NCBI RefSeq assembly: GCF_030269305.1 | Contig: NZ_BSTC01000008.1 | Coordinates: 248,001-312,000, forward strand | Origin: Kineosporia sp. NBRC 101731 | GTDB lineage: Bacteria > Actinomycetota > Actinomycetes > Actinomycetales > Kineosporiaceae | Length of the DNA stretch: 64,000 nucleotides | Reading direction: 5' to 3' | Part shown: positions 18,290 to 27,889 of the stretch, one piece after another | How positions within the stretch are numbered: position 1 is the first letter of the stretch | Layout of the letters: the number at the start of each line of letters is the position of its first letter | Program-made: the position numbers and the translations under genes | Notes under the pieces: model-generated | What the model was told of the DNA's origin: nothing | The model's database searches: none | What the model saw: the letters and a program-made list of their open reading frames with translations, nothing else

Positions 18290-21200
18290 CTGCCCTCCAG
18301 GCGTTCGGCTGCCAGCAATCGGTCCCACAGGCGCCGGCTGAGCCGCCCGAACCGGTCGGTCTCGTCCGTCACCCAGCCCTCGCCCTGTTCGTCGGGTGCC
18401 GGTGGCTGAGCGAGAAGAGCTTCCAGACGGGCCTTCTCGCCCAGAATCAGAGCGTGCTCGGCGTCGGACTGCTCGCCGGGGAAGGTGTCGTCCACCCACG
18501 ACTTCTCCGCCTCGATCCGGGCGGCCGCCACCCGGGAGCCGCGGAAGCGCCGGGCGGCGTAGGCTGCGCCGGTCTTCAGCGGCATCGGCAGGGGAGAGCA
18601 CAGGCCGGACCGGTACAGGCCGACGATCTCGGTCAGGGCACCGGTGGCCAGGTGGGGGTCGAGCGGGTCGAAGACACTGCGGGCGGCCCCACCCCGGCCG
18701 CGCCCGACGGCGACCGCCGACCAGCCGCCGCCCGGGTCGGTCGCGGTGAGCGCGAGCAGATCGATCCAGGCGGTCAGCCGGTGCCGCGGGCCCAGTCGCG
18801 AGAACGTCATACCGAGCGCGATCTTCCCCCGTACCCCGCCGACCGTGCCGGTGACCCGGGATCCGTCGGGCAGCGTCACGTCGACGTCGCGGGAGTCGGC
18901 CGCGGCGGTGCGCTCGAGGGTGCTCGCCGTGAGCACCTGCTCCACCTGGCGCCCGACCTGAGCCAGCAGCGTGCGGCCCAGTTCGCCGGGTGGGAGCAGC
19001 CCGCGCCGCAGCTCGACGGTGATGCAGTCGGCCGGGGAGAGGCCGGAGAGTCGTTGCCGCAGAAGTCTTTCGCCAACCGCCCACTTCTGCAGGCTGTCCA
19101 GCTCGACGGGCAGGCTGTCGTCCGGCTCGTCCTCGGCCAGGGCCGCGCCGACCTGCAGTCGTTGCCGCAGAAATCCGCGGGCCGGGTGCTGCAGCAGGCG
19201 GTGCAGGTCGGCCAGCTCGATGTCGGAGGTCCGGACCGGAGCCGGAAGAAGGCCTTCCAGGAAGGGCTTCTCGGGACTCTTCTCGCGGGTCAGGGCCCGG
19301 GCGCCGTCCAGGGCCGGCTGGTCGAAGCTGAACGGGCCGGGCCGGCCGAGCGCGCCCGGGGTGAAGTTGCGGGGGTCGAACGGCTGCAGCGGGTGCATGA
19401 CCGTGATGCGGTCGCGCACTCTCTCGTCGTCGATCCAGGCGGTGCGGTCCACGGCGTCGAGCAGTTCGCCGAGCGGCACGGCCGGGGGGATCGGCACTCC
19501 GGTGCGGTCGTCCGCCCCGGAGTAGGTGATGACCAGCTTCTCCTGGGCGGCGCAGACGGCGTCGAGGAAGAGCTGCCGGTCTTCGCTGCGGGGATCACGC
19601 TCACCGACCCACGGGTCGCGGGCGAGCACGTCGTCGCCGTCCGGGTCGGCGCGGCGCGGGAAGCTGCCGTCGTCCATGCCGAGCAGGCAGATCACCCGGT
19701 GCGGGACCGAGCGCATCGGCACCAGCGTGCACACGGTCAGCGTGCCGGTGCGGAACGACGACCGGGTCGGCCGGCCCGCGAGCAGATCGGCGAGCACCGT
19801 GCGCAGGTCGGCCAGGCTGCACGGGGCCGGGCTGTTCGCCGCGGCCTCGGCCGTGTCCCACAGCTCCGAGCGCAGCTGGTTGACCTCCCAGGCGGTGTTG
19901 CGGTCGGTGCCGGCCAGCCCCAGCACGGCGGCCTCCAACCCGGTCAGCCACCGCGCCACCGGATGCCGGCCCGACATCAGTTCCTGGGCCGTGGCCAGCC
20001 GGTCGACCAGCTCGGCCAGCCGCCCGGCCAGGTCGATGTCGGCACTGTCCACGTCGTCCATACCGACCACACCGCCGAGATGCTCGGTGTCACCCTCCAC
20101 CGCGACGCCGAGCAGCAGCCGGTCCAGCCCGGCTCGCCACGTGCCCTGGCCGATCGACGAGAGGTGCCAGGCCTGCCGGTGCCCCTCGTCCAGACCCCAG
20201 CGAATCCCGGCCCCCACCAGCCAGTCCCGCAGGCGGGCGAGATCGTCGTCATCGAAACCGAACCGCCTGCGCACGGCCTCGCGGCCGGCCAGGTCGAGCA
20301 CCTGCGGGGCGGTGATGCGGGCCGTGCCCAGTTCGAGCAGCAGGCCGAGCACGTCGAACAGGCCGTTGGTCTGGCGCGGCGACCGGTCGGCGACGCGTAC
20401 CCGCAGGCGCTGGGCGGGGTGACCCGGCGCGCTGCCGGGCTGGTCGCCGATCGCGAAGGCAGAGGCCACGAGCGGCGCGAAAGCCTCTACGTCGGGGCAC
20501 ATCACGAGAATGTCCCGCGGTTCCAGGGTGGGGTCGTCGGCGAGCAGACCGACGATCGTCTCGCGCAGCACCTCGACCTGGCGCACCCGGCCGTAACAGG
20601 CGTGCACCTGCACGCTGGTGTCGGAGGGATGCAGAACCGGGCGTTCGGCCACGTCTTTCGTCTCGCCCCGGAACAGGTCCCGCTGGAGGTTGCCGAGCAG
20701 CGTGGCCGGCCGGTCCGCGGAGGGGTGCTCGAGCTCGCGGGCCTGGGGGGCGTAGCGCCGCAGGGTCTGCTGCAGTTCCAGGAGATCCCGGCTCATGGAC
20801 GCCAGCAGCGGGTTTCGCACCCGGCTGCGGCTGTCGTCGTCGGCCCGCCGGACGGCCGGGGCGGTGCTCGCCGTCGCCTCCCAGAGCGGGGGCGAGGGGT
20901 GGTTCAGCCACAGATGCACCTCGCGGTGCTCAGCCAGCGCGGCGAGCACCTGCACCCGGGCCGGGGAGAGGCGGCTGGCGCCGAAGATCGAGATCCGCCC
21001 GGGCAGAGAGCTGAGCGCCGGGTTCTCCCGCAGCTTCGTGCAGGCCTCCTCCAGCAGTTCCGCGGGTGCCGGCCGGCCGATGAGATCCCGCAGGTGCCGC
21101 CAGAGTTCCGCCTGCCAGATCAGGTCGTCGTGCAGCCGGCGGCCGTCGCCGAACTCGTCGCGGCCCTGGGCCCAGGCGCTGATCATGGCCGGGCGGGCCT

Positions 21201-21663
21201 GGCCGTACTCGTCGAACAGCCGGGCCAGGCGGGTCGCGACGGCCAGACGGCGGCCGGTGTCGGCGCCGCCCCGCAGATACCGGGCCAGGGCGGCGCACCA
21301 GGGCTCACCCAGAGAGACATCAATGACTTCGACCAGTGACCATCGGGCCCGGTCGGGAGTCCAGGCCCGCACCGACGCCGAGATCTCCGGGGAGGCGTCC
21401 TGCACGGCCTGTTCGACGACATCAGCCGGTGACGGGAACTCGACGTTCGCGCACACCCCATCGGGTGCAGTTTGAGTTCCTGGTGCAGGGGCGGCGCCCG
21501 TACCCAGGACGTGGGCCAGGCGCTGCGTCAGCCACCGTTCCACGCCCTTGGCGGGAACCGCGATCATCTCCACCGCGAAGGAGTCGGGCAGGGGCTCGGC
21601 CAGTACCCCGGCCAGCGCGTGCGCCAGGTCGGTGCCGTGCGCGCTGCGGTGCACCGTCAGCAC
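18286..21663 (-). CDS. recC: exodeoxyribonuclease V gamma subunit RecC
   Basis: 1125-aa RecC-type subunit with inactivated helicase/nuclease folds that bind Chi. The N-terminus (MLTVHRSAHGTDLAHALAGVLAEPLPDSFAVEMIAVPAKGVERWL) is the family hallmark. Other typical segments are DILVMCPDVEAFAPLV, the TLTVCTLVPMRSVPHRVICLLGMDDGSFPR stretch and QLFLDAVCAAQEKLVITYSG. First gene of the operon. The palindrome at 21784-21827 lies 120 bp upstream. Confidence 0.95.
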   Translation of the reverse strand: MLTVHRSAHGTDLAHALAGVLAEPLPDSFAVEMIAVPAKGVERWLTQRLAHVLGTGAAPAPGTQTAPDGVCANVEFPSPADVVEQAVQDASPEISASVRAWTPDRARWSLVEVIDVSLGEPWCAALARYLRGGADTGRRLAVATRLARLFDEYGQARPAMISAWAQGRDEFGDGRRLHDDLIWQAELWRHLRDLIGRPAPAELLEEACTKLRENPALSSLPGRISIFGASRLSPARVQVLAALAEHREVHLWLNHPSPPLWEATASTAPAVRRADDDSRSRVRNPLLASMSRDLLELQQTLRRYAPQARELEHPSADRPATLLGNLQRDLFRGETKDVAERPVLHPSDTSVQVHACYGRVRQVEVLRETIVGLLADDPTLEPRDILVMCPDVEAFAPLVASAFAIGDQPGSAPGHPAQRLRVRVADRSPRQTNGLFDVLGLLLELGTARITAPQVLDLAGREAVRRRFGFDDDDLARLRDWLVGAGIRWGLDEGHRQAWHLSSIGQGTWRAGLDRLLLGVAVEGDTEHLGGVVGMDDVDSADIDLAGRLAELVDRLATAQELMSGRHPVARWLTGLEAAVLGLAGTDRNTAWEVNQLRSELWDTAEAAANSPAPCSLADLRTVLADLLAGRPTRSSFRTGTLTVCTLVPMRSVPHRVICLLGMDDGSFPRRADPDGDDVLARDPWVGERDPRSEDRQLFLDAVCAAQEKLVITYSGADDRTGVPIPPAVPLGELLDAVDRTAWIDDERVRDRITVMHPLQPFDPRNFTPGALGRPGPFSFDQPALDGARALTREKSPEKPFLEGLLPAPVRTSDIELADLHRLLQHPARGFLRQRLQVGAALAEDEPDDSLPVELDSLQKWAVGERLLRQRLSGLSPADCITVELRRGLLPPGELGRTLLAQVGRQVEQVLTASTLERTAAADSRDVDVTLPDGSRVTGTVGGVRGKIALGMTFSRLGPRHRLTAWIDLLALTATDPGGGWSAVAVGRGRGGAARSVFDPLDPHLATGALTEIVGLYRSGLCSPLPMPLKTGAAYAARRFRGSRVAAARIEAEKSWVDDTFPGEQSDAEHALILGEKARLEALLAQPPAPDEQGEGWVTDETDRFGRLSRRLWDRLLAAERLEGR

Positions 21664-21783
21664 GGTTCAGGGGTGCCCGTCAGCCGTGTCTTCATGGGGA
21701 TCAGTTCTATCCCACGCGGGGGGTGACCCGTCGCTGAGGGCACGCCACCCGTGGTGATCACCAAGCCGTTCTCCGTGATCTTC

Positions 21784-21827
21784 CGTGATCATGCAAACTT
21801 TCCCCGGGGAAAGTTTGCATGATCACG
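21784..21827. repeat. palindromic repeat family A, copy 3 (minimal)
   Basis: Perfect 44-bp palindrome without a loop: CGTGATCATGCAAACTTTCCCC followed by its exact complement. It keeps only the outer arms of the larger copies at 10128 and 12509. It lies 28 bp after the stop of the minus-strand peptidase gene, again a terminator position. Confidence 0.9.
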
Positions 21828-21855
21828 AAGGAGAAGAGGGGACGAGGCGAGCACC

Positions 21856-22779
21856 TCAGGCGTTCGAGGTCACCGGCTCCTCGATCCGGTCGGCCTCCTC
21901 CTGGGCCTCGGCCTCGGCGATCGCGGCCGCGACATCGGCGTCGATCTCCGCGTCCGTGACCTCGGTGCCGTCCAGGATGTCGGCGTCGGCGTCGATCTTC
22001 GCCACCTCGGCCTGGAGCTTGCTGGTGCCGTCGGCGAAGGCCTTCTGCACGTCGGTCGCGGAGCCCGCGGCCAGGGCCGTGACGGCGGCGATCAGGGTGT
22101 CCAGCTGGGCCTTCATCGCGGCATCCCGCTTGGCCGAGGCCGTGGCGAACGCCTTGAGGTCGGCCTGGGTCTTCCGCGCCAGGGTGGGGTAGCGGACCAT
22201 CAGGCCGAACGTGACCTTCTCACCGCTCTTGTAGGGCTTGCCCCAGATCTTGGCGTCTGTGGACGTGAGCTTGACCTGGTCGGTCCACTTCATGTCTTCC
22301 TCGTCCTCCAGTCTCTTCTTCAGCACCGCCCGGGCCCGCTTGACCTGTGCCACCGACGCGTTGATCTCGAAATGCATCGCGTCGATCCGGCCGATGTAGT
22401 CATGACCCCAGCGGAAGATCTTGTGTCCGCGGCCGTCGGTGATCGACGAGAGGATCTTGTGGACCTTGGCGATCTCGCTCGTGGTGAAGGTGCCTCGCAC
22501 GCCCAGGGGATGCTGGGTGGCGTTGAGGTCCCAGGCGGTGGCGCTTGCGTGGTTGCTGATGACGGACGTAGACCCGCGCACATTCCGCGGTGCCCACGAC
22601 CAGTCGTCCAGCACCTTGCCCTTGATCGTCTCGACTTCCTTGTCAAAACGCTCGATCAGGTATTTCGCCAGGAAGGCGACATCGGAATTGGCCGCAGCGA
22701 ACCGGCCCCCGGCTGCGGAGAACCAGGTCAGCCGGTTGCTCGACAGGACGGTCCATCCGTTCTGCGAATGTTCTGCCAT
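21856..22779 (-). CDS. M15-family metallopeptidase (VanY/phage endolysin-like)
   Basis: 307-aa protein. Residues ~70-140 carry the M15 zinc motifs: SNHASATAWDLN (His77, Asp84) and DAMHFEIN (His136, Glu138). These peptidases hydrolyse peptidoglycan stem peptides. A second block (~150-205, MKWTDQVKLTSTDAKIWGKPYKSGEKV) looks like a wall-binding or phage-type module, followed by an acidic coiled-coil tail. No signal peptide is visible, so it may be an endolysin of phage origin or exported by another route. It is monocistronic and divergent from acsA-like 22839. Confidence 0.78.
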   Translation of the reverse strand: MAEHSQNGWTVLSSNRLTWFSAAGGRFAAANSDVAFLAKYLIERFDKEVETIKGKVLDDWSWAPRNVRGSTSVISNHASATAWDLNATQHPLGVRGTFTTSEIAKVHKILSSITDGRGHKIFRWGHDYIGRIDAMHFEINASVAQVKRARAVLKKRLEDEEDMKWTDQVKLTSTDAKIWGKPYKSGEKVTFGLMVRYPTLARKTQADLKAFATASAKRDAAMKAQLDTLIAAVTALAAGSATDVQKAFADGTSKLQAEVAKIDADADILDGTEVTDAEIDADVAAAIAEAEAQEEADRIEEPVTSNA

Positions 22780-22838
22780 ATCGCCCGGAGTCTAGGGCCG
22801 CATAGAGTTGGTTGCATCTGAGCGAGGGAGCTTTAACG

Positions 22839-24818
22839 ATGACGTTGCATTCGGACAGTAGTTCTGCTGCGCAATTGTGGCGCCCGGACGCGGATACGGC
22901 CCGTCACACTCAGATCGCCGATTTCACGCGGTGGCTGGCCACCCACCGTCAGGTGCAACTCGACGAGCTGGATTACAGCGCGTTACATCGCTGGTCCGTC
23001 GAGCATCTCGAGGATTTCTGGTCGGCGGCCGCCGAATATCTCGGCGTGCGCTTCGGTGTTCAGCCCGAACAGGTTCTCGGCGATGCCACGATGCCCGGGG
23101 CGCAATGGTTTCCCGGGGCGACGCTGAACTACGCCGAGCACGCCCTCACGCCCGGGCCCGGGCGCCAGGACGGCGACACCGCCCTGATCTTCGTGCGGGA
23201 GGACGGGGTGGAGCACACCCTGACGCACGCCCGGCTCCGGGATCTCGTCGGCCGGGCTCGGGTCGGTCTGGTCGCAGCCGGTGTCGGCAAGGGCGACCGG
23301 GTGGTGGCCCTGGTGCCGAACGGTATCGGCGCGCTGGTGCTTTTCCTGGCCTCGGCCTCGCTCGGGGCGATCTGGTCGAGCTGCTCGCCGGACTTCGGCG
23401 CCCGGGCCGTCACCGACCGGTTCGCCCAGATCGAGCCCACGGTGATGCTGGCCGTCGACGGGTACGTATACAACGGCAAGGGTTACAGCATCCGCGACAC
23501 CGTCACCACGCTGCGCGAGAGCATGCCATCGCTGAACCTCACGGTGATTCTTCCCTATCTCGACCTGGGGACCGAGCCGGTGCGCGCGGCCGGTGAGGTG
23601 ACCTGGGACGAGTTCACCTCGCAACCGGGGGAGCTCGCGTTCGAGCCGGTGCCGTTCGACCATCCGCTGTGGGTGCTGTACTCGTCCGGCACCACCGGCC
23701 TGCCCAAGGGCATCGTGCAGGGACACGGCGGAATTCTGCTGGAACAGCTGAAAAGCCTTCGACTGCAGCATGATCTGCGACCGGGTGAGGTGTTCTTCTG
23801 GTTCACCACCACCGGCTGGATGATGTGGAACTTCCTCGTCGGCGGGCTGCTGGCGGGTTGCACGATCCTGCTCTACGACGGCAGCCCGGCCTATCCCGGC
23901 CCGTTCCGGCTGTGGGAGCTGGCGTCGCGGCACCGGGTGAAGCTCTTCGGGGTCTCGGCTCCCTTCATCCAGGGCGCGGCCCGATCGGGCATCGTGCCGC
24001 GTGAGCGGTACGACCTCAGTGCCATGGAGTCCATCGGATCGACCGGATCACCGCTCTCGCCGGAGAGTTTCCGCTGGATCGGCTCGGCCGTCGGCCCGCG
24101 GGTGCGGATCTGCTCGGTCTCCGGTGGCACGGACGTCTGCACGGCCTTCCTCACCAGCGCCCCCACCGTGCCGATCTGGCTGGGCGAGCTGTCCTGCGCC
24201 TCTCTGGGGGCCGACGTGCACGCGTTCGACGAGAAGGGCGAAGACGTCGTGGACGAGGTCGGGGAGTTGGTCATCACCCGGCCGATGCCCTCGATGCCGG
24301 TGTCGTTCTGGAACGATCCGGACGGGACCCGGCTACGGGAAGCTTATTTCGAGAACTTTCCCGGCCTCTGGCGGCACGGGGACTGGGTGCGGGCCACCAC
24401 CCGCGGCTCGTTCGTCATCCACGGGCGCAGCGACTCCACGCTGAACCGTGGGGGCGTGCGGATGGGCACGGCCGAGTTCTACGCCGTGGTGGAGGCGTTC
24501 GACGAGGTCAGTGACTCGCTCGTCATCGACAGCACACAGGGCGAACTGCTCTGCTTCCTGGTGATGGCCGACGGCGCCGCCATCGACGACGTGGAAGAAC
24601 CGCTGCGCAAGGCCCTGCGGGCACAACTGTCGCCGCGGCACGTTCCGGACCGCTTCATCCGCATCCCGGTCGTGCCCCGCACCCTGAACGGTAAGAAGTG
24701 CGAGGTACCGGTCAAGAAGATCCTCGCCGGCGTGCCGGTGGACCGCGCCGTCAGCCGCGACGCCCTGGCCGACCCGGATTCCCTGCGCCCGTTCCTGCTA
24801 CTTCGTCCCGGAAGCTGA
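22839..24818 (+). CDS. acetoacetate-CoA ligase
   Basis: 659-aa ANL-superfamily enzyme converting acetoacetate, ATP and CoA to acetoacetyl-CoA in the cytosol. The N-terminal acs cap (WSVEHLEDFWSAAAEYLGV; PGAQWFPGATLNYAEHAL) and P-loop YSSGTTGLPKGIVQGHGG are present. Others are the motif HGRSDSTLNRGGVRMGTAEFY and the C-terminal catalytic Lys in RTLNGKKCEVPVKKIL. ATG 22839 follows GAGGGAG at 8 nt. With the 3-hydroxybutyryl-CoA dehydrogenase 10 kb away it fits ketone-body or PHB turnover. Confidence 0.93.
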   Translation: MTLHSDSSSAAQLWRPDADTARHTQIADFTRWLATHRQVQLDELDYSALHRWSVEHLEDFWSAAAEYLGVRFGVQPEQVLGDATMPGAQWFPGATLNYAEHALTPGPGRQDGDTALIFVREDGVEHTLTHARLRDLVGRARVGLVAAGVGKGDRVVALVPNGIGALVLFLASASLGAIWSSCSPDFGARAVTDRFAQIEPTVMLAVDGYVYNGKGYSIRDTVTTLRESMPSLNLTVILPYLDLGTEPVRAAGEVTWDEFTSQPGELAFEPVPFDHPLWVLYSSGTTGLPKGIVQGHGGILLEQLKSLRLQHDLRPGEVFFWFTTTGWMMWNFLVGGLLAGCTILLYDGSPAYPGPFRLWELASRHRVKLFGVSAPFIQGAARSGIVPRERYDLSAMESIGSTGSPLSPESFRWIGSAVGPRVRICSVSGGTDVCTAFLTSAPTVPIWLGELSCASLGADVHAFDEKGEDVVDEVGELVITRPMPSMPVSFWNDPDGTRLREAYFENFPGLWRHGDWVRATTRGSFVIHGRSDSTLNRGGVRMGTAEFYAVVEAFDEVSDSLVIDSTQGELLCFLVMADGAAIDDVEEPLRKALRAQLSPRHVPDRFIRIPVVPRTLNGKKCEVPVKKILAGVPVDRAVSRDALADPDSLRPFLLLRPGS

Positions 24819-24880
24819 CCGTCTTTGATCTCCCACTGAACAAAGAATTACCCGCTGCTGTGAATATGTGACACGAAGTG

Positions 24881-24909
24881 TTGTCAGTCAACGTCCAGCT
24901 TGTTACCTT
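24881..24909 (+). promoter_or_regulatory. probable housekeeping promoter of the ebo-type operon
   Basis: -35 TTGTCA (24881-24886) and -10 TACCTT (24904-24909) separated by exactly 17 bp, which places a start near 24916 and leaves a leader of about 47 nt before GTG 24963. The fit to the SigA-type consensus is good for a high-GC genome. Confidence 0.55.
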
Positions 24910-24962
24910 TTGACCGACATCGGCGTCAGTGGCGACCCGGTGCGCGGGCCGGAGGTGCGACC

Positions 24963-26108
24963 GTGACTGTCGGGTTGTGGCTGATCGGGGCCAGAGGGTC
25001 CATCGGAACCACCGTGACCGCGGGCCTGGCCCTGCTGGCGGCCGGTGCGGGTGATCCTGCTACCACCGGAATGGTCAGCGAGCTGGACGAATTCGCTGGC
25101 CTCGGGCTGGTTTCGCCGGATGACCTGGTGATCGGCGGGCATGACCTGGCCGGGGTCTCGATGAAGGGTCGCGCCGAGGAGCTCGTGCAGGCCGGGGTGC
25201 TGCCCGCCCACGCCCTGCCCCTGGCCCGTCCCGCACTCGAGGCAGTGGACGCCCGGGTGCGCCCGGGGGTGCGGGGCGGTGGGCGCGATGTGATCGGTCA
25301 GATCCAGCGCGACCTCAGCTCGTTCAGTGACCAGCACGGCCTGGAAACCGTCGTGGTGGTCAACATTGCGACCACCGAGGCGCTTTCGCCCGTGCTCCCG
25401 GTACACGAAGATCTGGGGGTATTGGACCGGGCTCTCGACGACGGGGAGAGCCCGTTGCCCGCCAGCGCCCTGTACGCCTACGCCACCCTCGACATGGGTC
25501 TGGCGTTCATCGATTTCACCCCGTCGATGGGTGCCGCGATCCCGGCCCTGCACGAGCTGGCGGTGCAGCGGGGTACGGTCTATGCCGGGCGGGACGGCAA
25601 GACCGGCGAGACCCTGGTGAAAACCGCTCTGGCCTCGATGTTCGGTAGCCGGAACCTGACCGTGACCTCGTGGGCGGGGCTGAACCTGCTGGGTGGGGGT
25701 GACGGCCGGGCGCTGGCCGATCCGGACCGGGCCGCGGCAAAGCTCGCCTCGAAGGCCCGCTCGGTGCGCCAGGCCTTCGGTCCGGACGTCGCCGCACCCG
25801 TGCACATCGACTACGTCGAGGACCTGGGCGAATGGAAAACCGCTTGGAACCACGTGCGTTTCACGGGCTTCCTGGGCACTCCGATGACCATGCAGATCAC
25901 CTGGCAGGGCTGTGACTCCGCCCTGGCCGCCCCGCTGGTGATCGACCTGGCCCGCTTCACGGCGCGGGCCCGCCTCGCCGGTCAGGTCGGTGCGCTCGAC
26001 GCCCTCGCATTCTTCTTCAAGGATCCGCTCGGTTCGGACGAACACCGGCTCGACCATCAGTTCCGCCGATTGGTTTCGTGGGCCGGTGGTTTCAGGGACG
26101 AGACATGA
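24963..26108 (+). CDS. myo-inositol-1-phosphate synthase family protein of an ebo-type operon
   Basis: 381-aa NAD-dependent sugar-phosphate cyclase. Family motifs: Rossmann GARGSIGTTV, VVVNIATTEAL, DGKTGETLVKTALASMF, SWAGLNLLGGGDG, and the catalytic region LGTPMTMQITWQGCDSALAAPLVIDLARF. Known members cyclise glucose 6-phosphate to 1L-myo-inositol 1-phosphate. GTG 24963 has GGAGG 7 nt upstream. It is the first gene of a seven-gene operon whose other members are EboA, B, C, E and F types. It stands where canonical ebo clusters have EboD, a dehydroquinate-synthase-like sugar-phosphate cyclase. The next gene starts inside its stop codon. Confidence 0.88.
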   Translation: MTVGLWLIGARGSIGTTVTAGLALLAAGAGDPATTGMVSELDEFAGLGLVSPDDLVIGGHDLAGVSMKGRAEELVQAGVLPAHALPLARPALEAVDARVRPGVRGGGRDVIGQIQRDLSSFSDQHGLETVVVVNIATTEALSPVLPVHEDLGVLDRALDDGESPLPASALYAYATLDMGLAFIDFTPSMGAAIPALHELAVQRGTVYAGRDGKTGETLVKTALASMFGSRNLTVTSWAGLNLLGGGDGRALADPDRAAAKLASKARSVRQAFGPDVAAPVHIDYVEDLGEWKTAWNHVRFTGFLGTPMTMQITWQGCDSALAAPLVIDLARFTARARLAGQVGALDALAFFFKDPLGSDEHRLDHQFRRLVSWAGGFRDET

Positions 26109-27037
26109 ACGCCTACGCCGATCTGGTGCGGCTACCGGCGGTGCTGAGCGCGCCCGGTGACGCGTTGCTCGGGGCCGCGGCCGGTGGCGACACCGGTGTC
26201 CGGGGCACAGTGGCCGCGGCGGTGTCGTCGGCCCTGGCCTACATGGCGGGCATGGCGCTGAACGACTACGCGGATCGGCACGTGGACGCCGCGGAACGAC
26301 CCGATCGTCCCATCCCCTCCGGTCGCATCTCGCCGGAGAGGGCTCTGGCGCTGGGAGCAGGTCTCCTGGTGGCTGATCTCGTGGTCGCCGGGTGGGGGTC
26401 GGGACGACGTGGCGTCGCATTGTCGCTCGCCACCACCGGCGCGGTGCTGGGCTACGACTTCGCGGCCAAGGACACCGTGGCCGGGCCCGGGGTGATGGCC
26501 GCCTGCCGGTTCCTGGACGTGCAGCGCGGCAGCCGGAGTTTTCGTGCTGCGCTGCTGCCGGCGGGCCTGGTGGCGGCCCACACCTACATGATCACGGGGG
26601 TAAGCCGTCATGAGGTCGACGGCGGGAACCGGAGGGTGGCTCTGAGCTCCGTGGTGGCCACCGCGGCCATCACTGTCGCAGCGCTCGGGCCGGCCCTGAA
26701 AGCAGCCGTCCCGACATCAGCTGTGCCGAGACCGGCTGCCCAGGAGTCCTCCGGTGTGAGGGCAGCCGTTCCGACGACGGTCACCGATAGCGAGTCCCGC
26801 ATCGTCGCGATGGCCGCGGCTGCCCTCTACGTCCTCCCCTCGATCCGAGCCTCCCTCGCAGCGGCCCGCGACCCCTCGTCCTCCCGTCTGCAGCGCGTGG
26901 TGAAGACCGGTGTGCTCGGGATGCTGCCTCTGCAAGGAACTCTCACCGCGACACAAGGGCGACCGGCCACCGGTGCCGGGATGATCGTCCTCTGGTACGC
27001 CGCTCGAAACCTCGCCGCCCGCCGGCGGGTGACCTGA
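26105..27037 (+). CDS. eboC: UbiA-family prenyltransferase EboC-like
   Basis: 310-aa multi-pass membrane protein of the UbiA superfamily. First Asp-rich motif NDYADRHVDAAERPDRPIPSG and second YDFAAKDT, both of which bind prenyl diphosphate through Mg2+. About eight hydrophobic segments. The segment ~200-235 is a low-complexity Ala/Pro/Ser insert. ATGA overlap with the upstream cyclase gene. By context it may prenylate a cyclitol or a related metabolite head group; that is inference. Confidence 0.85.
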   Translation: MNAYADLVRLPAVLSAPGDALLGAAAGGDTGVRGTVAAAVSSALAYMAGMALNDYADRHVDAAERPDRPIPSGRISPERALALGAGLLVADLVVAGWGSGRRGVALSLATTGAVLGYDFAAKDTVAGPGVMAACRFLDVQRGSRSFRAALLPAGLVAAHTYMITGVSRHEVDGGNRRVALSSVVATAAITVAALGPALKAAVPTSAVPRPAAQESSGVRAAVPTTVTDSESRIVAMAAAALYVLPSIRASLAAARDPSSSRLQRVVKTGVLGMLPLQGTLTATQGRPATGAGMIVLWYAARNLAARRRVT

Positions 27038-27058
27038 GATGCCCAGGGAGGAAACACC

Positions 27059-27889
27059 ATGAGCGGCCTGCGCTTCGCCTACGTCACCAACGGCCTCGGG
27101 GATCATCGGCTGGACGATGCCCTGCGGATGCTCGCCGACCACGGGTACGCGGGGGTGGGGCTGACGCTGGATCATCACCACCTGGACCCGCTCGGTCCCG
27201 ACCTTCCCCGCAAGGTCTCGGTGATCGCTGACCGGTTGCGGGATCTCGGGCTGGCCGTGGTGGTCGAGACCGGCGGCCGGTTCGTGCTGGACCCGCGGCG
27301 CAAGCACGAGCCCACCCTGCTGAGTGACGACGGGCGCGAGCGGCGCGTGGAGTTTCTGCGCATCGCCGTGCGGGTGGCCGCCGACCTGGGTGCCGAGGCG
27401 GTGTCGCTCTGGAGCGGCGCCCGCCGGCCCCCGGTCGGTCAGGGAATCGCCTGGCGGCGTCTGTTGCAGGGCTGCGAGTCCGTGCTTCACACGGCCGAAC
27501 CACTCGGTGTGAAACTGGCTTTCGAGCCGGAGCCGGGCATGTTCATCTCGTCGGTGAGCGATTGGCAGGCCCTGCACGACGAACTGAATCATCACCTGTT
27601 CGGCCTCACTCTCGACATCGGGCACTGCCTGGTCACCGAGAGGCATTCGATTCCGCAGGTGATCGCGTCGGTCCGCGACGACCTGACCTACGTGCAGATC
27701 GACGACATGCGCACCGGCGTGCACGAGCACCTGAACTTCGGCGCGGGCGACGTTGATTTTCCGCCCGTGCTGCAGGCTCTCGCGGATTTCGACGGTCTGG
27801 TGGCAGTCGAGTTGTCGCGACATTCGCACCGGGCCCACGAGACGGTGCCCGGGTCCATCGACTTCCTCCGGGCCCAGGAGCACGCATGA
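27059..27889 (+). CDS. sugar phosphate isomerase/epimerase-like TIM barrel protein
   Basis: 276-aa AP-endonuclease-2-type TIM barrel. Metal-ligand positions are visible in LAFEPEPGMFI, LTLDIGHCLVTE, QIDDMRTGVHEHLNFGAGDVDF and VAVELSRHSHRA. These enzymes isomerise or epimerise sugars and cyclitols. A GGAGG-like site (AGGGAGGAAACACC) precedes ATG 27059, 21 bp after the UbiA gene. Such a gene commonly accompanies actinobacterial ebo clusters. It is coupled to eboA through ATGA. Confidence 0.83.
   Translation: MSGLRFAYVTNGLGDHRLDDALRMLADHGYAGVGLTLDHHHLDPLGPDLPRKVSVIADRLRDLGLAVVVETGGRFVLDPRRKHEPTLLSDDGRERRVEFLRIAVRVAADLGAEAVSLWSGARRPPVGQGIAWRRLLQGCESVLHTAEPLGVKLAFEPEPGMFISSVSDWQALHDELNHHLFGLTLDIGHCLVTERHSIPQVIASVRDDLTYVQIDDMRTGVHEHLNFGAGDVDFPPVLQALADFDGLVAVELSRHSHRAHETVPGSIDFLRAQEHA

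Noticed and set aside
18454-21339. 961-codon plus-strand open frame opposite recC
   Set aside because: Gly/Arg/Gln-rich composition and exact antisense overlap with recC; a GC-bias shadow.
12996-21663. recCBD region as a defence island
   Set aside because: It is the housekeeping RecBCD operon; no restriction, Abi or CRISPR genes adjoin it.
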